The notes under the pieces are model-generated. The model saw only the letters and a list, made by a program, of their open reading frames with translations, had not been told where the DNA came from and did no database searches. This document shows, piece by piece, positions 32,444 through 38,972 of a DNA stretch of 38,972 bases. This stretch comes from CAURNT01 sp963526495 (GTDB lineage Bacteria > Fusobacteriota > Fusobacteriia > Fusobacteriales > Leptotrichiaceae). A program made the translations under genes and the position numbers. The number at the start of each line of letters is the position of its first letter. Positions within the stretch are counted from its first letter, which is position 1. The stretch covers positions 1 to 38,972 of the forward strand of contig CAURNT010000010.1 in the NCBI GenBank assembly GCA_963526495.1, written 5' to 3'.

Positions 32444-32471
32444 ATTATACAATAAAAAATAAAAAAATCAA
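32444..32471 (-). promoter_or_regulatory. Promoter of gltS
   Basis: On the minus strand TTGATT (32471-32466), 16-bp spacer, TATAAT (32449-32444). Confidence 0.7.
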
Positions 32472-32575
32472 TAAAAAAATATATAATAATATAAAAATTA
32501 ATAAAAAATAGGAAAATGAATGAGTTTATAAAATTATTCAAATAGAATTTTACAATAAAGTTAGAGTAAAATTAA

Positions 32576-32612
32576 AAGGAACTACTACTTATCAAATAAG
32601 ATGTAATTCCTT
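32576..32612 (-). terminator. Terminator of the trmB operon
   Basis: A 17-bp stem with three mismatches (32596-32612 / 32576-32592), outer AAGGAA/TTCCTT and inner ATAAG/CTTAT, loop of 3 nt. On the minus strand it is followed by TTTTAATTTT. It lies downstream of trmB, before the gltS promoter. Confidence 0.7.
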
Positions 32613-32618
32613 AAATTA

Positions 32619-32638
32619 TTATCCAGTTTTTTTGTACA
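32619..32638 (-). repeat. IS3/IS150-like terminal sequence, inverted partner of 31102-31121
   Basis: Read on the minus strand, TGTACAAAAAAACTGGATAA matches TGTACCAACAAACTGGACAG at 31102-31121 in 16 of 20 positions. The two face inward and bracket gltS (about 1.5 kb). No transposase remnant is seen between them. Confidence 0.4.
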
Positions 32639-32678
32639 TGTTATGTAAATATTTTCTCTATTTTGTTTATAATAATAA

Positions 32679-33368
32679 CTATCTTTTTATAATTTCAATA
32701 TATTTTATATTCATATTATGTTTAGATAAAAATAAATGTTCAAATTCAGTTTTGATATTATGCTCTACTAAATTAGTAGAATATAAATCATCTGTATTAT
32801 AAACTATGTCATAATTATTTGAATTCTTAATTAATTCTAATGTATCTAAGTAGTAATTTAAATGATCTGTTTTGAAAAAAATTTTTCCGTTCTTTTTTAA
32901 TACAATATCAAGATCTTCAAGAAGTTTTTCACTTAAAATTCTTTTATGTTCTTCACCTTCCCAAGGATCAGGAAAATTTATATATAAACCAGAAAGTTCA
33001 TTTTCTCCAATAAATTCAGTTAATCTATTAACCATTTTCTTTAAAAATACAAGGTTTTTAAGATTTAGTTTTTCTGCTTTTTTTGCAGCTTGTATTAATC
33101 TTTTAAATCTAATCTCTACACCTAAATAATTATTATTAGGGTTAAGATTTGCAAGAGTAGAAGTAAAGTTTGCGCTCCCACTTCCTATTTCTAAATAAAG
33201 ATCATTAGTATTTTTAAATAAATTTTTACTCCAATTCCCTTTTGTTGATAATATTATTTCTGAATCATATATTAAATGATTAGGATAATTAGGCATTTCA
33301 AACATGTATTTATTATAATTTTTTTTAGGTTTGTTAAAAAAGTATTGCCATAATTCTTTTTCTTTCAT
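32679..33368 (-). CDS. trmB: tRNA (guanine-N7-)-methyltransferase
   Basis: 229 residues. The SAM-binding motif is LYLEIGSGSANFTSTLA, with YLGVEIRFKRLI for the acidic ribose contact; the TrmB-specific LYINFPDPWEGEEHKRIL motif is intact but shorter in Lys and His than the usual PDPWPKKRHHKRR. It methylates G46 of tRNAs. An N-terminal addition of about 35 residues precedes the core. Its start overlaps the upstream stop (TAATG). Confidence 0.93.
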   Translation of the reverse strand: MKEKELWQYFFNKPKKNYNKYMFEMPNYPNHLIYDSEIILSTKGNWSKNLFKNTNDLYLEIGSGSANFTSTLANLNPNNNYLGVEIRFKRLIQAAKKAEKLNLKNLVFLKKMVNRLTEFIGENELSGLYINFPDPWEGEEHKRILSEKLLEDLDIVLKKNGKIFFKTDHLNYYLDTLELIKNSNNYDIVYNTDDLYSTNLVEHNIKTEFEHLFLSKHNMNIKYIEIIKR

Positions 33369-34150
33369 TATTTAATATATTCCTTAACTAAATCTTCTAT
33401 TTTAAATTCATCAACTATTCTTTTTATAATTTCATCTCTAACTTCTAAAACTTTTTGATTAAGCATAGAATTACCTACGTTTTGGAATAATTCTTCTTGT
33501 GAATAATTTTTTACAGCATCAAAGTTATTTTTAGAAATTTCTTGCATAGTATCAAGAACGTCTTTATTGCTAACAACTGCTTTTTCTTCGATTAATTTAT
33601 TTAAATAATAATTTAAACGAGCATCTTTTTTTAATAAGTCTATATCTTCCTCAAACTCGTTGAAAAAGTTATCTTGTTTTGCATTTTCATTTAAAACAGA
33701 TATTAAAAGTATTGCTTTAATTAAGTTAGGATCACCTTTTGTAAATAGGATATCTTCTTTTGAAAGAGAAACATTATCACCCATTTCGTTCATTAATTTT
33801 TTTACTAAATCTTCAAATAATCCTTCATTAACTTGAGTTGTTAATCTTTCTAATATATAGTTACGTGCTTGTTCGAAATTCATGTTATTTTCTTCAAATA
33901 TTTTTTTATTATTGTTATATTCTTCTATAACAAGATTTTCATTAACCATAACTCTTGGTTCTACTTTTTTTCTCATATAAAGATCAAGTATTAAATTTTG
34001 TTCATTAAACCAAATGTTTTTTAAATCTTCTTCATTAAATTTGAAATTTAAACTTTCATTGTATAATGCTTTAGATACAAGATTTAATTTTATTGCATTT
34101 TCATCTTTAGATAAATTTGTAAGTTCTTTTTCTGATAATTTTAATTCCAT
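33368..34150 (-). CDS. Cytoplasmic SurA_N/PpiC-like helical protein without PPIase domain
   Basis: 260 residues, very acidic and helical. The segment at about 65-125 (VNENLVIEEYNNNKKIFEENN, then ARNYILERLTTQVNEGLFEDLV) resembles the helical stretch that precedes or follows the parvulin domain in PpiC/SurA/PrsA chaperones. No parvulin domain is present, and there is no signal peptide or lipobox, so it should be cytoplasmic. It may be a holdase chaperone. It lies between tRNA-Leu and trmB in one transcript, with SD AAAGG. Confidence 0.6.
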   Translation of the reverse strand: MELKLSEKELTNLSKDENAIKLNLVSKALYNESLNFKFNEEDLKNIWFNEQNLILDLYMRKKVEPRVMVNENLVIEEYNNNKKIFEENNMNFEQARNYILERLTTQVNEGLFEDLVKKLMNEMGDNVSLSKEDILFTKGDPNLIKAILLISVLNENAKQDNFFNEFEEDIDLLKKDARLNYYLNKLIEEKAVVSNKDVLDTMQEISKNNFDAVKNYSQEELFQNVGNSMLNQKVLEVRDEIIKRIVDEFKIEDLVKEYIK

Positions 34151-34185
34151 ATTATATATCCTTTCAATTTTATTATAAAAAAAAA

Positions 34186-34268
34186 TGGTGACTAGGAAGG
34201 GACTCGAACCCTTATGGTTTCCCGGCAGATTTTGAGTCTGCTGCGTCTACCGATTTCGCCACCCAGCC
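34186..34268 (-). tRNA. tRNA-Leu (anticodon CAA)
   Basis: 83 nt including an encoded CCA. On the minus strand the acceptor GGCTGGG pairs with CCTAGTC (two G-U pairs). The D-arm follows, then the anticodon stem GCAGA/TCTGC around CTCAAAA (anticodon CAA), a long class II variable arm, and the T-loop GGTTCGAGTCC. It reads UUG codons. A T-run follows at once (34185-34171). It is the first gene of the transcript with the SurA_N-like gene and trmB. Confidence 0.95.
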
Positions 34269-34277
34269 AACTATATT

Positions 34278-34306
34278 ATTTTATCATAAAAAAAGCAAAA
34301 AATCAA
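34278..34306 (-). promoter_or_regulatory. Promoter of tRNA-Leu
   Basis: On the minus strand TTGATT (34306-34301), 17-bp spacer, TAAAAT (34283-34278) with extended TGA. It is divergent from the promoter at 34342-34370. Confidence 0.75.
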
Positions 34307-34341
34307 GAAGTTGATAAAATTAAAATAAAATTAAAAAAATC

Positions 34342-34370
34342 TTGATTTATTTTTAATAAAGTTGTATAAT
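34342..34370 (+). promoter_or_regulatory. Promoter of the contractile-system-like operon
   Basis: TTGATT (34342-34347), 17-bp spacer, TATAAT (34365-34370). Start of transcription near 34377, only about 13 nt before the first codon, leaving just room for the SD GGAGGGG. Confidence 0.85.
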
Positions 34371-34389
34371 TAGTTTGAAGGAGGGGAAA

Positions 34390-36531
34390 ATGAAAATAAT
34401 TGAACAAACAAATAGAACTATTATTTTTGAGAAATTTAGCGATGAAAAATATAATATCTTAACTTTAATAGGTGATGTAGAAAATATAGAAAGTTTAGAT
34501 GATGAAGTTATATCTGAAATTAACGATAAACTTGTAGTTGGAAGTTTTGAAGAATTTTTATTAAAGTTTGAACCGAAGATATATAGTTTCATGGATGTTG
34601 AAAATAAGAAAATTTCATATACTTTAGAGAAAGATATAAGATTGCCGGATAATTTATATAATGAAATTCCAATAAATTTAGAAAATTCATTTATAAAAAT
34701 GTTGATAACTCTTATAGAAAATAGAAAAAGTATTGATTTAAAAAATATTGATTTTAAATTCGAAGATATATTAGATATGCTTTCACCAAGAAGAGTAATA
34801 GCTGATATTAAACAGTTAAGAAAAGATATTAATTATCTATACAACAAATACGAAAAATTATCGGACTTGAATCCTAAAAAATTAGATTTAGGAGATCAAT
34901 TAAATGATAAATTTTATCAAGCATCTAAAAATTATAATAATATTCTTGCTATGTTACCACTTGCAATAGAAGATACTAAAACAAAATTATCGATAGGAGA
35001 GGAGAGAAGTTCACAAACTATTCAAAATATTAAGGCGGGTTTAATTGAGTTTAGCAACGATGGAAGGCTTGAATTTATAGAAGTAAAGAATGATGAACAT
35101 GAATTAGCATTAGTAAATGACACAAGAAATGAACTTGTAGAGATATTTAAAGAGGATTATAATCAAAATTCAAAGTGTCCTAATAAATACATTAGTGATT
35201 TAATTTGTAGAACATTTGTTCCTATGAATTTAGTTGAAGAGATTGACTTTAAAAAAGAGGTAGATAATTATAATAATTATTTAGAATTGTATAAGCAAGC
35301 TCAAGATGATTTTGTTAAACAAGCAAAATCACTTATAGAAAAAGTACTAGCTATAAAAGTATATTTCGATCAATTTGATAGTAATATAGAAATGAAACCT
35401 AAGTTATTAATAACTAATATAGAGAACTATATTTTATCAGAAGCAAAAAATTTAGAAAAATTAGATAAATTTTTAAATACGGTTAATACTAAAAATGAAT
35501 TTAGTAATACAATATGGTTTGCAACAATAACGGATATAGATATGCATGAATTAAAACCAATACAACATAAAAAATTATTTGCAAGTAATGATGGATTAAA
35601 TCAAAAAAATTCACATTCATTAGAAACAGTAATACCAATAATAGAAATACTTGCAAATTATAAAATAGAGGTGTTTATAAGTTTTGAAAAAAATGAAGAA
35701 ACAACTTTTGAAAATTTATCTACATTTGGTATAGGAAAATATAAAGAGAAAACTAGAATTCTAGAAAATAAAAAATATTCAGAATATGTAATACCAGTAA
35801 TACCTAATTTTACAATAATTCCTAAGGATAAATCAGGAATAAAAATAGATAATAAAGTTGAGTTTAATGATGAGATTGTTAATTTTTCTGAAGATAAAGA
35901 TTCTATGGTTGAATTTTTTATTAATGGTATATATATAGATTCTGCTTTTGTTGCAGCAGCAGTAGTAGGTTCATATCAGTCACCGATTCAATTGAAAAAG
36001 AGATTTAAAAATGTGAATATTAATAATCCAGGAGTAAGGTTTAATATAGAGCTAGATGACAACGCATATATTTTACCAACTAGTTTACCACGTGAGATTT
36101 CCGGGTTTACATCTAGAATTAAAGAAGATATCAATTTGAATAATTATGGATTTGTATTTGCATCAGAAGCTGGTCATGTAGCAGGTAATAAAATAACTAA
36201 TGTGACAGTGTATAAAGCTAGAAATTTATCTAAGAGTAGTTTAGGGGGTTATGAGGGGATATATAAAACACAAACAACAATCTATATAGAAAGAGTATTG
36301 AGATATACAACAAATGATTTTAAAAATGATAAATTGAATCACTTTTTCTCTAATAGTCCAACCAGTCAAAAAACTTTATGGGTTAAAGAATCTGGTGAGG
36401 TTAATTCTATATTAAATAAAGGAGATGATATATCACATTTAATAGATGAAACAAATAACACTTGTCAATTAAATTTGAGTTTTGCAGGTGAAGTTAAGAA
36501 TTTGAAAATTGAAATCAATAAAAATAATTAG
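34390..36531 (+). CDS. Contractile-sheath-like protein (divergent TssB/TssC-type candidate)
   Basis: 713 residues from ATG 34390; an in-frame TTG at 34375 precedes the SD and is rejected. No signal peptide or TM segment. About 1-130 is a mixed alpha/beta domain, about 130-360 is largely helical, and about 360-713 is a beta-rich domain with YIDSAFVAAAVVGSYQSP near 515-532, a NNYGFVFASEAGHVAGN segment near 590, and YIERVLRYTTNDF near 640, comparable to the C-terminal sheath core in which subunits interlock. Its length fits TssB plus TssC in one chain. The next gene is a tube-like candidate. I see no definitive sheath motif, so the assignment rests on architecture and neighbours. Alternative: an uncharacterised structural protein. 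Confidence 0.5.
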   Translation: MKIIEQTNRTIIFEKFSDEKYNILTLIGDVENIESLDDEVISEINDKLVVGSFEEFLLKFEPKIYSFMDVENKKISYTLEKDIRLPDNLYNEIPINLENSFIKMLITLIENRKSIDLKNIDFKFEDILDMLSPRRVIADIKQLRKDINYLYNKYEKLSDLNPKKLDLGDQLNDKFYQASKNYNNILAMLPLAIEDTKTKLSIGEERSSQTIQNIKAGLIEFSNDGRLEFIEVKNDEHELALVNDTRNELVEIFKEDYNQNSKCPNKYISDLICRTFVPMNLVEEIDFKKEVDNYNNYLELYKQAQDDFVKQAKSLIEKVLAIKVYFDQFDSNIEMKPKLLITNIENYILSEAKNLEKLDKFLNTVNTKNEFSNTIWFATITDIDMHELKPIQHKKLFASNDGLNQKNSHSLETVIPIIEILANYKIEVFISFEKNEETTFENLSTFGIGKYKEKTRILENKKYSEYVIPVIPNFTIIPKDKSGIKIDNKVEFNDEIVNFSEDKDSMVEFFINGIYIDSAFVAAAVVGSYQSPIQLKKRFKNVNINNPGVRFNIELDDNAYILPTSLPREISGFTSRIKEDINLNNYGFVFASEAGHVAGNKITNVTVYKARNLSKSSLGGYEGIYKTQTTIYIERVLRYTTNDFKNDKLNHFFSNSPTSQKTLWVKESGEVNSILNKGDDISHLIDETNNTCQLNLSFAGEVKNLKIEINKNN

Positions 36532-36541
36532 GAGGGTATAA

Positions 36542-36982
36542 ATGGGGTTTAGAGTTAGTTTAAAAAGTAGTAATGATGAAATTTTATTAGAGAAAGAAAA
36601 TGTTACAAATATAAGGTTTATTTCAGATACTAAAGACGATAATAATGCAAGATCTACTGATATTAATGTAGGTGTAGAAGTAGAAGGAAAGATAATAGCA
36701 CCACTTGGTGGAGAAAATAGTGAAGATGATACACGAAAATTATTATTATGGTCTTTAGTTAGTGCTGAAGAATTAGATGCTTATAGAAGTCTTGTTATTG
36801 AAGTTGTATTAGCAGGAAATGTAGTAAGAAAATACAATATGCCTAATATTTTTGTAGTAGATTATGAAGAGGTCTATGATGATAAAATTGGTAACGGTAA
36901 ATTTAATTTAAAATTAAAGCAAAAAAAAGAAAAAATTAAAGATATAACAGTAGATGGTGGCTATCAATATAGTCAAAATTAA
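36542..36982 (+). CDS. Hcp-like tube protein candidate
   Basis: 146 residues, no signal peptide, predicted mainly beta. It reads GFRVSLKSSND, then IRFISDTKDDNNARSTDINVG, LLLWSLVSAEELDAYRSLVIEVV, and NIFVVDYEEVYDDKIGNGKFNLKLKQKKEK, ending in GGY. I recall this pattern (SDTxxDxNARSTDVG, WSLVxAE, FVVDYxE) from Clostridia and related proteins with misleading labels such as membrane-associated protease; that recollection is unverified here. Size, beta content and place right after the sheath-like gene fit an Hcp/tail-tube subunit. SD GGAGGG, 10-nt gap. Confidence 0.55.
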   Translation: MGFRVSLKSSNDEILLEKENVTNIRFISDTKDDNNARSTDINVGVEVEGKIIAPLGGENSEDDTRKLLLWSLVSAEELDAYRSLVIEVVLAGNVVRKYNMPNIFVVDYEEVYDDKIGNGKFNLKLKQKKEKIKDITVDGGYQYSQN

Positions 36983-36994
36983 TAGGAGTATAAT

Positions 36995-37732
36995 ATGAAA
37001 GAAATATGTAGTAGAGTTCCTAAATTTTTAAGTAATACTATACTTAGAAGTTTAGATTTGAAAGAGATTAATAGAAATATATATAATGCTTCGTATTTAG
37101 AATTTTTAGAAGAAGATACAGGTATAATTACTGGACTTGAAGTAACAACTGATGGTAGTCAAATTTATGTTTCAGAAGGTATATATAAATATATGGATGA
37201 AATAATATTTTTAGATACGACATTATCAATAAAAATACCTAATGAAGAAAAGGAATATTCTTTAAATATATGTACCAAATTACTAGATGAAGAATATTCT
37301 GTATCAAAAAAAATATATCTTAGTTTTAAAGAAAAAGGTTTTGAACTTTCAAAATTTAATCTTAGAAATGGTGCAACTTTACAAAATTCAAATTATGATA
37401 TATCAAGATTTGAATATAGATATAATACTATAAATACAGAAGAAACTATGTATTCAAAAACAGGTATAAATCCTAAAATATTAAGGATATGGTCTAGTAA
37501 AATGTTGAAGTTATCTAAATTAAAAGCTTTTGATAAATGTGTAGCATATTTATGCGAGATATCTAGTATTAATAAATCGTTATTAATAAAATATTTAGTG
37601 GATAAGTTAGATATAGAATTAAAAGATTATACAAATACTGAAATTATATCTTTTCTTTATGAAATATTAGATAAAGAAATTAAAGAAGAAGAAAAAGAAG
37701 AATTTAATTTTGAAACAATAAAGGTTGATTAG
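36995..37732 (+). CDS. Protein with baseplate/fibre-like N-terminal domain
   Basis: 245 residues. The segment about 38-75 (LEEDTGIITGLEVTTDGSQI, then VSEGIYKYMDEIIFLDTT) has the GV-x-GL-x-V-x-x-dG-x-x-V-x-x-G pattern typical of beta domains at the N-termini of phage baseplate or fibre proteins. About 75-150 is beta-rich; about 165-240 is helical with a strongly acidic end (EIKEEEKEEF). No TM segment. In this operon it could be a baseplate wedge or a TssK-like adaptor, but no TssK motif is seen. SD AGGAG, 12-nt gap from the preceding gene. Confidence 0.5.
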   Translation: MKEICSRVPKFLSNTILRSLDLKEINRNIYNASYLEFLEEDTGIITGLEVTTDGSQIYVSEGIYKYMDEIIFLDTTLSIKIPNEEKEYSLNICTKLLDEEYSVSKKIYLSFKEKGFELSKFNLRNGATLQNSNYDISRFEYRYNTINTEETMYSKTGINPKILRIWSSKMLKLSKLKAFDKCVAYLCEISSINKSLLIKYLVDKLDIELKDYTNTEIISFLYEILDKEIKEEEKEEFNFETIKVD

Positions 37733-37735
37733 TAA

Positions 37736-38407
37736 ATGTATAAGCGTGTACAAAGTATGATAAGTTTTTTTAGAAAAAAAGATATAAAAATAAATTATCA
37801 TAATAAAGTGAAAAAAATATATTTTTTTAATATTTATGTAATAGTTTATATAATTATATTTTTATTTGTCCTATTAGTTATATTATTTACTAAATTTAAT
37901 GTAAAGTATGTATCAATTACTTTAGTAATATTAAATATATATACTTCATATTTTTTTATTTTCTTTTATCCTAGTGATAGGAAGAAACATATAATATATG
38001 TAAATAAGGTGCTTGAAAGTAAGAAAAAAGAATTAGTTAAAGATTTTATAGAAATAGAAAAAAATAAAAATAAAAAGAAAAGTATTACTAAATTAATATT
38101 GAAGGATGTTGATAATTATGATTTATCAATTTGGGATATATCTCAAAAACAAACTTTATTAATAGGGAAAGGTGAAAATGTAGATATAGATTTATCTAAA
38201 AATGATTTTTCATATCTTGTTAGTAGGGTACATGGTGTTTTAAATAAGGTAAATGATACATGGGTATATGAGGATATGGAATCGAAAAACGGAAGTGGAA
38301 TAGAAAAAAATAATGGAATTAAACAAAGAATAGAAAGTTTGGTACCATATAGTCTAGAATATGGAGATTACTTATATATAGGGACTATAAAGATTTTAAT
38401 GAATTAA
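37736..38407 (+). CDS. Two-TM protein with C-terminal FHA domain
   Basis: 223 residues. A basic N-terminus is followed by two membrane helices (about 29-52 and 57-78), a charged linker, and a cytoplasmic FHA domain at about 138-223 with IGKGE, VSRVHG (163-167) and SKNGSG (183-188), the phospho-threonine-binding landmarks. FHA proteins in type VI systems (TagH/Fha) link assembly to threonine phosphorylation; a membrane-anchored form suggests a docking site. The gene starts 3 nt after the preceding stop. Confidence 0.85.
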   Translation: MYKRVQSMISFFRKKDIKINYHNKVKKIYFFNIYVIVYIIIFLFVLLVILFTKFNVKYVSITLVILNIYTSYFFIFFYPSDRKKHIIYVNKVLESKKKELVKDFIEIEKNKNKKKSITKLILKDVDNYDLSIWDISQKQTLLIGKGENVDIDLSKNDFSYLVSRVHGVLNKVNDTWVYEDMESKNGSGIEKNNGIKQRIESLVPYSLEYGDYLYIGTIKILMN

Positions 38408-38425
38408 ATAAAAGTAGGGGAAAGT

Positions 38426-38938
38426 ATGAAATTAATAAGATGCAACAATGGACACGTATTTAATGCTCAAGCACATCAAAGTTGCCCTTATTGTTCTATT
38501 TCTAATGTTGATGTAGGGGTGTTAAGTAAGGTAGATGATGCAATAGTTTTAGAAAATTCTAATAAAACTCTTGCATACTGGATCAAAGAGACGAGTGTAG
38601 CTCCAGTTGTAGGTTGGCTTGTTTGCATAGCTGGTAGTGAAAAGGGTAGAGACTTTAGGATAATAAGTGAAAGAAATTTTATAGGTAGAAGTGAAGAAAT
38701 GCATATCTGTATAAAAAGTGATATGAATATTTCTCGTAAAAATCACTGTTCTATTTTATATTCACCTAAACAAAGAATATTTATGTTAAGCCCTGGAGAA
38801 GGTTCTGGTATAGTTTATCTTCAAGGAATAGCACTTTATGAGAGTAAACAAATATTTAATAATGATCTAATAGAGATTGGAGATAATAAGTTTATATTTA
38901 TCGCTTTATGTGGGGATAAGTTTGACTGGAATATATGA
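38426..38938 (+). CDS. Zinc-ribbon FHA-domain protein
   Basis: 170 residues, soluble. The N-terminal metal site is C6-x3-H10 with C20-x2-C23 (CNNGHVFN and SCPYC). A linker leads to an FHA domain at about 63-162 with FIGRSE (85-90) and ISRKNH (102-107); the usual NG turn is replaced by YLQG. The CxNGH...CPxC-FHA layout is often found in gene clusters with Ser/Thr kinases and PP2C phosphatases, which would agree with a gene cut off by the window end. SD GGGGAAAG. Confidence 0.82.
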   Translation: MKLIRCNNGHVFNAQAHQSCPYCSISNVDVGVLSKVDDAIVLENSNKTLAYWIKETSVAPVVGWLVCIAGSEKGRDFRIISERNFIGRSEEMHICIKSDMNISRKNHCSILYSPKQRIFMLSPGEGSGIVYLQGIALYESKQIFNNDLIEIGDNKFIFIALCGDKFDWNI

Positions 38939-38972
38939 AAAATCTAGATTTTAAAAGTAAATGTGATAATAA
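38936..38972 (+). CDS. Start of next gene in the operon, cut by the window end
   Basis: An ATG overlapping the preceding TGA (ATGA) opens a frame that stays open for the 12 codons visible (MKNLDFKSKCDN). Too little to identify. Six-gene operon logic and the overlap favour a real gene. A PP2C-type phosphatase would be one guess from the FHA neighbours, without direct support. Confidence 0.5.

Noticed and set aside
32872..33129. Plus-strand open frame inside trmB
   Set aside because: Antisense shadow of a conserved gene.
34186..34389. tRNA-Leu as integration site of an island carrying the contractile-like operon
   Set aside because: The operon lies at the tRNA 5' side, no duplicated tRNA 3' end is visible, and no integrase is present in the window.
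38549..38746. Minus-strand open frame inside the zinc-ribbon FHA gene
   Set aside because: Antisense shadow of an FHA domain with visible motifs.

Overview
The window is about 39 kb of very AT-rich DNA (I estimate 25-28% G+C by eye) with standard bacterial codon use: TGG for Trp, and TGA only as stop. Several things point to Fusobacteriota, most likely Leptotrichiaceae (the Streptobacillus / Sneathia / Oceanivirga group). These are the composition, the L28 and L19 types, the gene order dprA-topA-xerC-yqeH, the simple Gram-negative-like gene set, and Firmicute-like features such as a large SRP RNA, strong Shine-Dalgarno sites and diacylglycerol glycosyltransferases. The genus cannot be fixed from the sequence alone. 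Nearly all of the window is ordinary chromosomal backbone in tight operons. No CRISPR array, intact transposase or prophage is visible.

Layout. 1-4538: an operon of nucleosidase MtnN, a Lys/Glu-rich membrane-anchored protein, xanthine phosphoribosyltransferase with an N-terminal extension, and two glycosyltransferases likely to make glycolipids. 4545-4847: a large-type SRP RNA with its own promoter and terminator. 4862-8256: a GNAT-cation efflux fusion protein and an RlhA-like U32 protein. 8290-8743 (minus): ribosomal protein L19 with a clear promoter. 8761-10185: an alanine/glycine:cation symporter. 10218-13762: a LysR regulator, a TPP riboswitch with terminator, and a thiamine-precursor ABC transporter (ThiXYZ-type). 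13761-14889: a small membrane protein on the minus strand, divergent from an XRE regulator and ImmA-type metalloprotease pair. 14882-18597: L28, an attenuator-like structure, a signal peptidase with a long membrane domain, RimI, and a GH57 glucan-branching enzyme. 18607-21945: a cysteine desulfurase, AsnRS with an unusual leader, and a TPR protein. 21950-31065: a long operon of degenerate DprA, TopA, XerC, YqeH, a 33-residue membrane protein, WalJ-like MBL protein, degenerate UDG-like protein, YchF, MscS and a second MBL hydrolase. 31101-34306 (minus): GltS, TrmB, a SurA_N-like protein and tRNA-Leu(CAA).

The most interesting part starts at 34342 and runs off the right end. From a strong promoter divergent from the tRNA promoter, an operon encodes a 713-residue protein that I read as a contractile-sheath-like subunit, a 146-residue Hcp-like tube candidate, a 245-residue protein with a baseplate/fibre-like N-terminus, a two-TM FHA protein, a zinc-ribbon FHA protein, and the first codons of another gene. 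None of the canonical Tss proteins is obvious. The set looks like the left end of a divergent type VI-like / contractile injection locus under phospho-threonine (FHA) control. That is an inference from architecture and context, and the rest of the locus lies outside the window.
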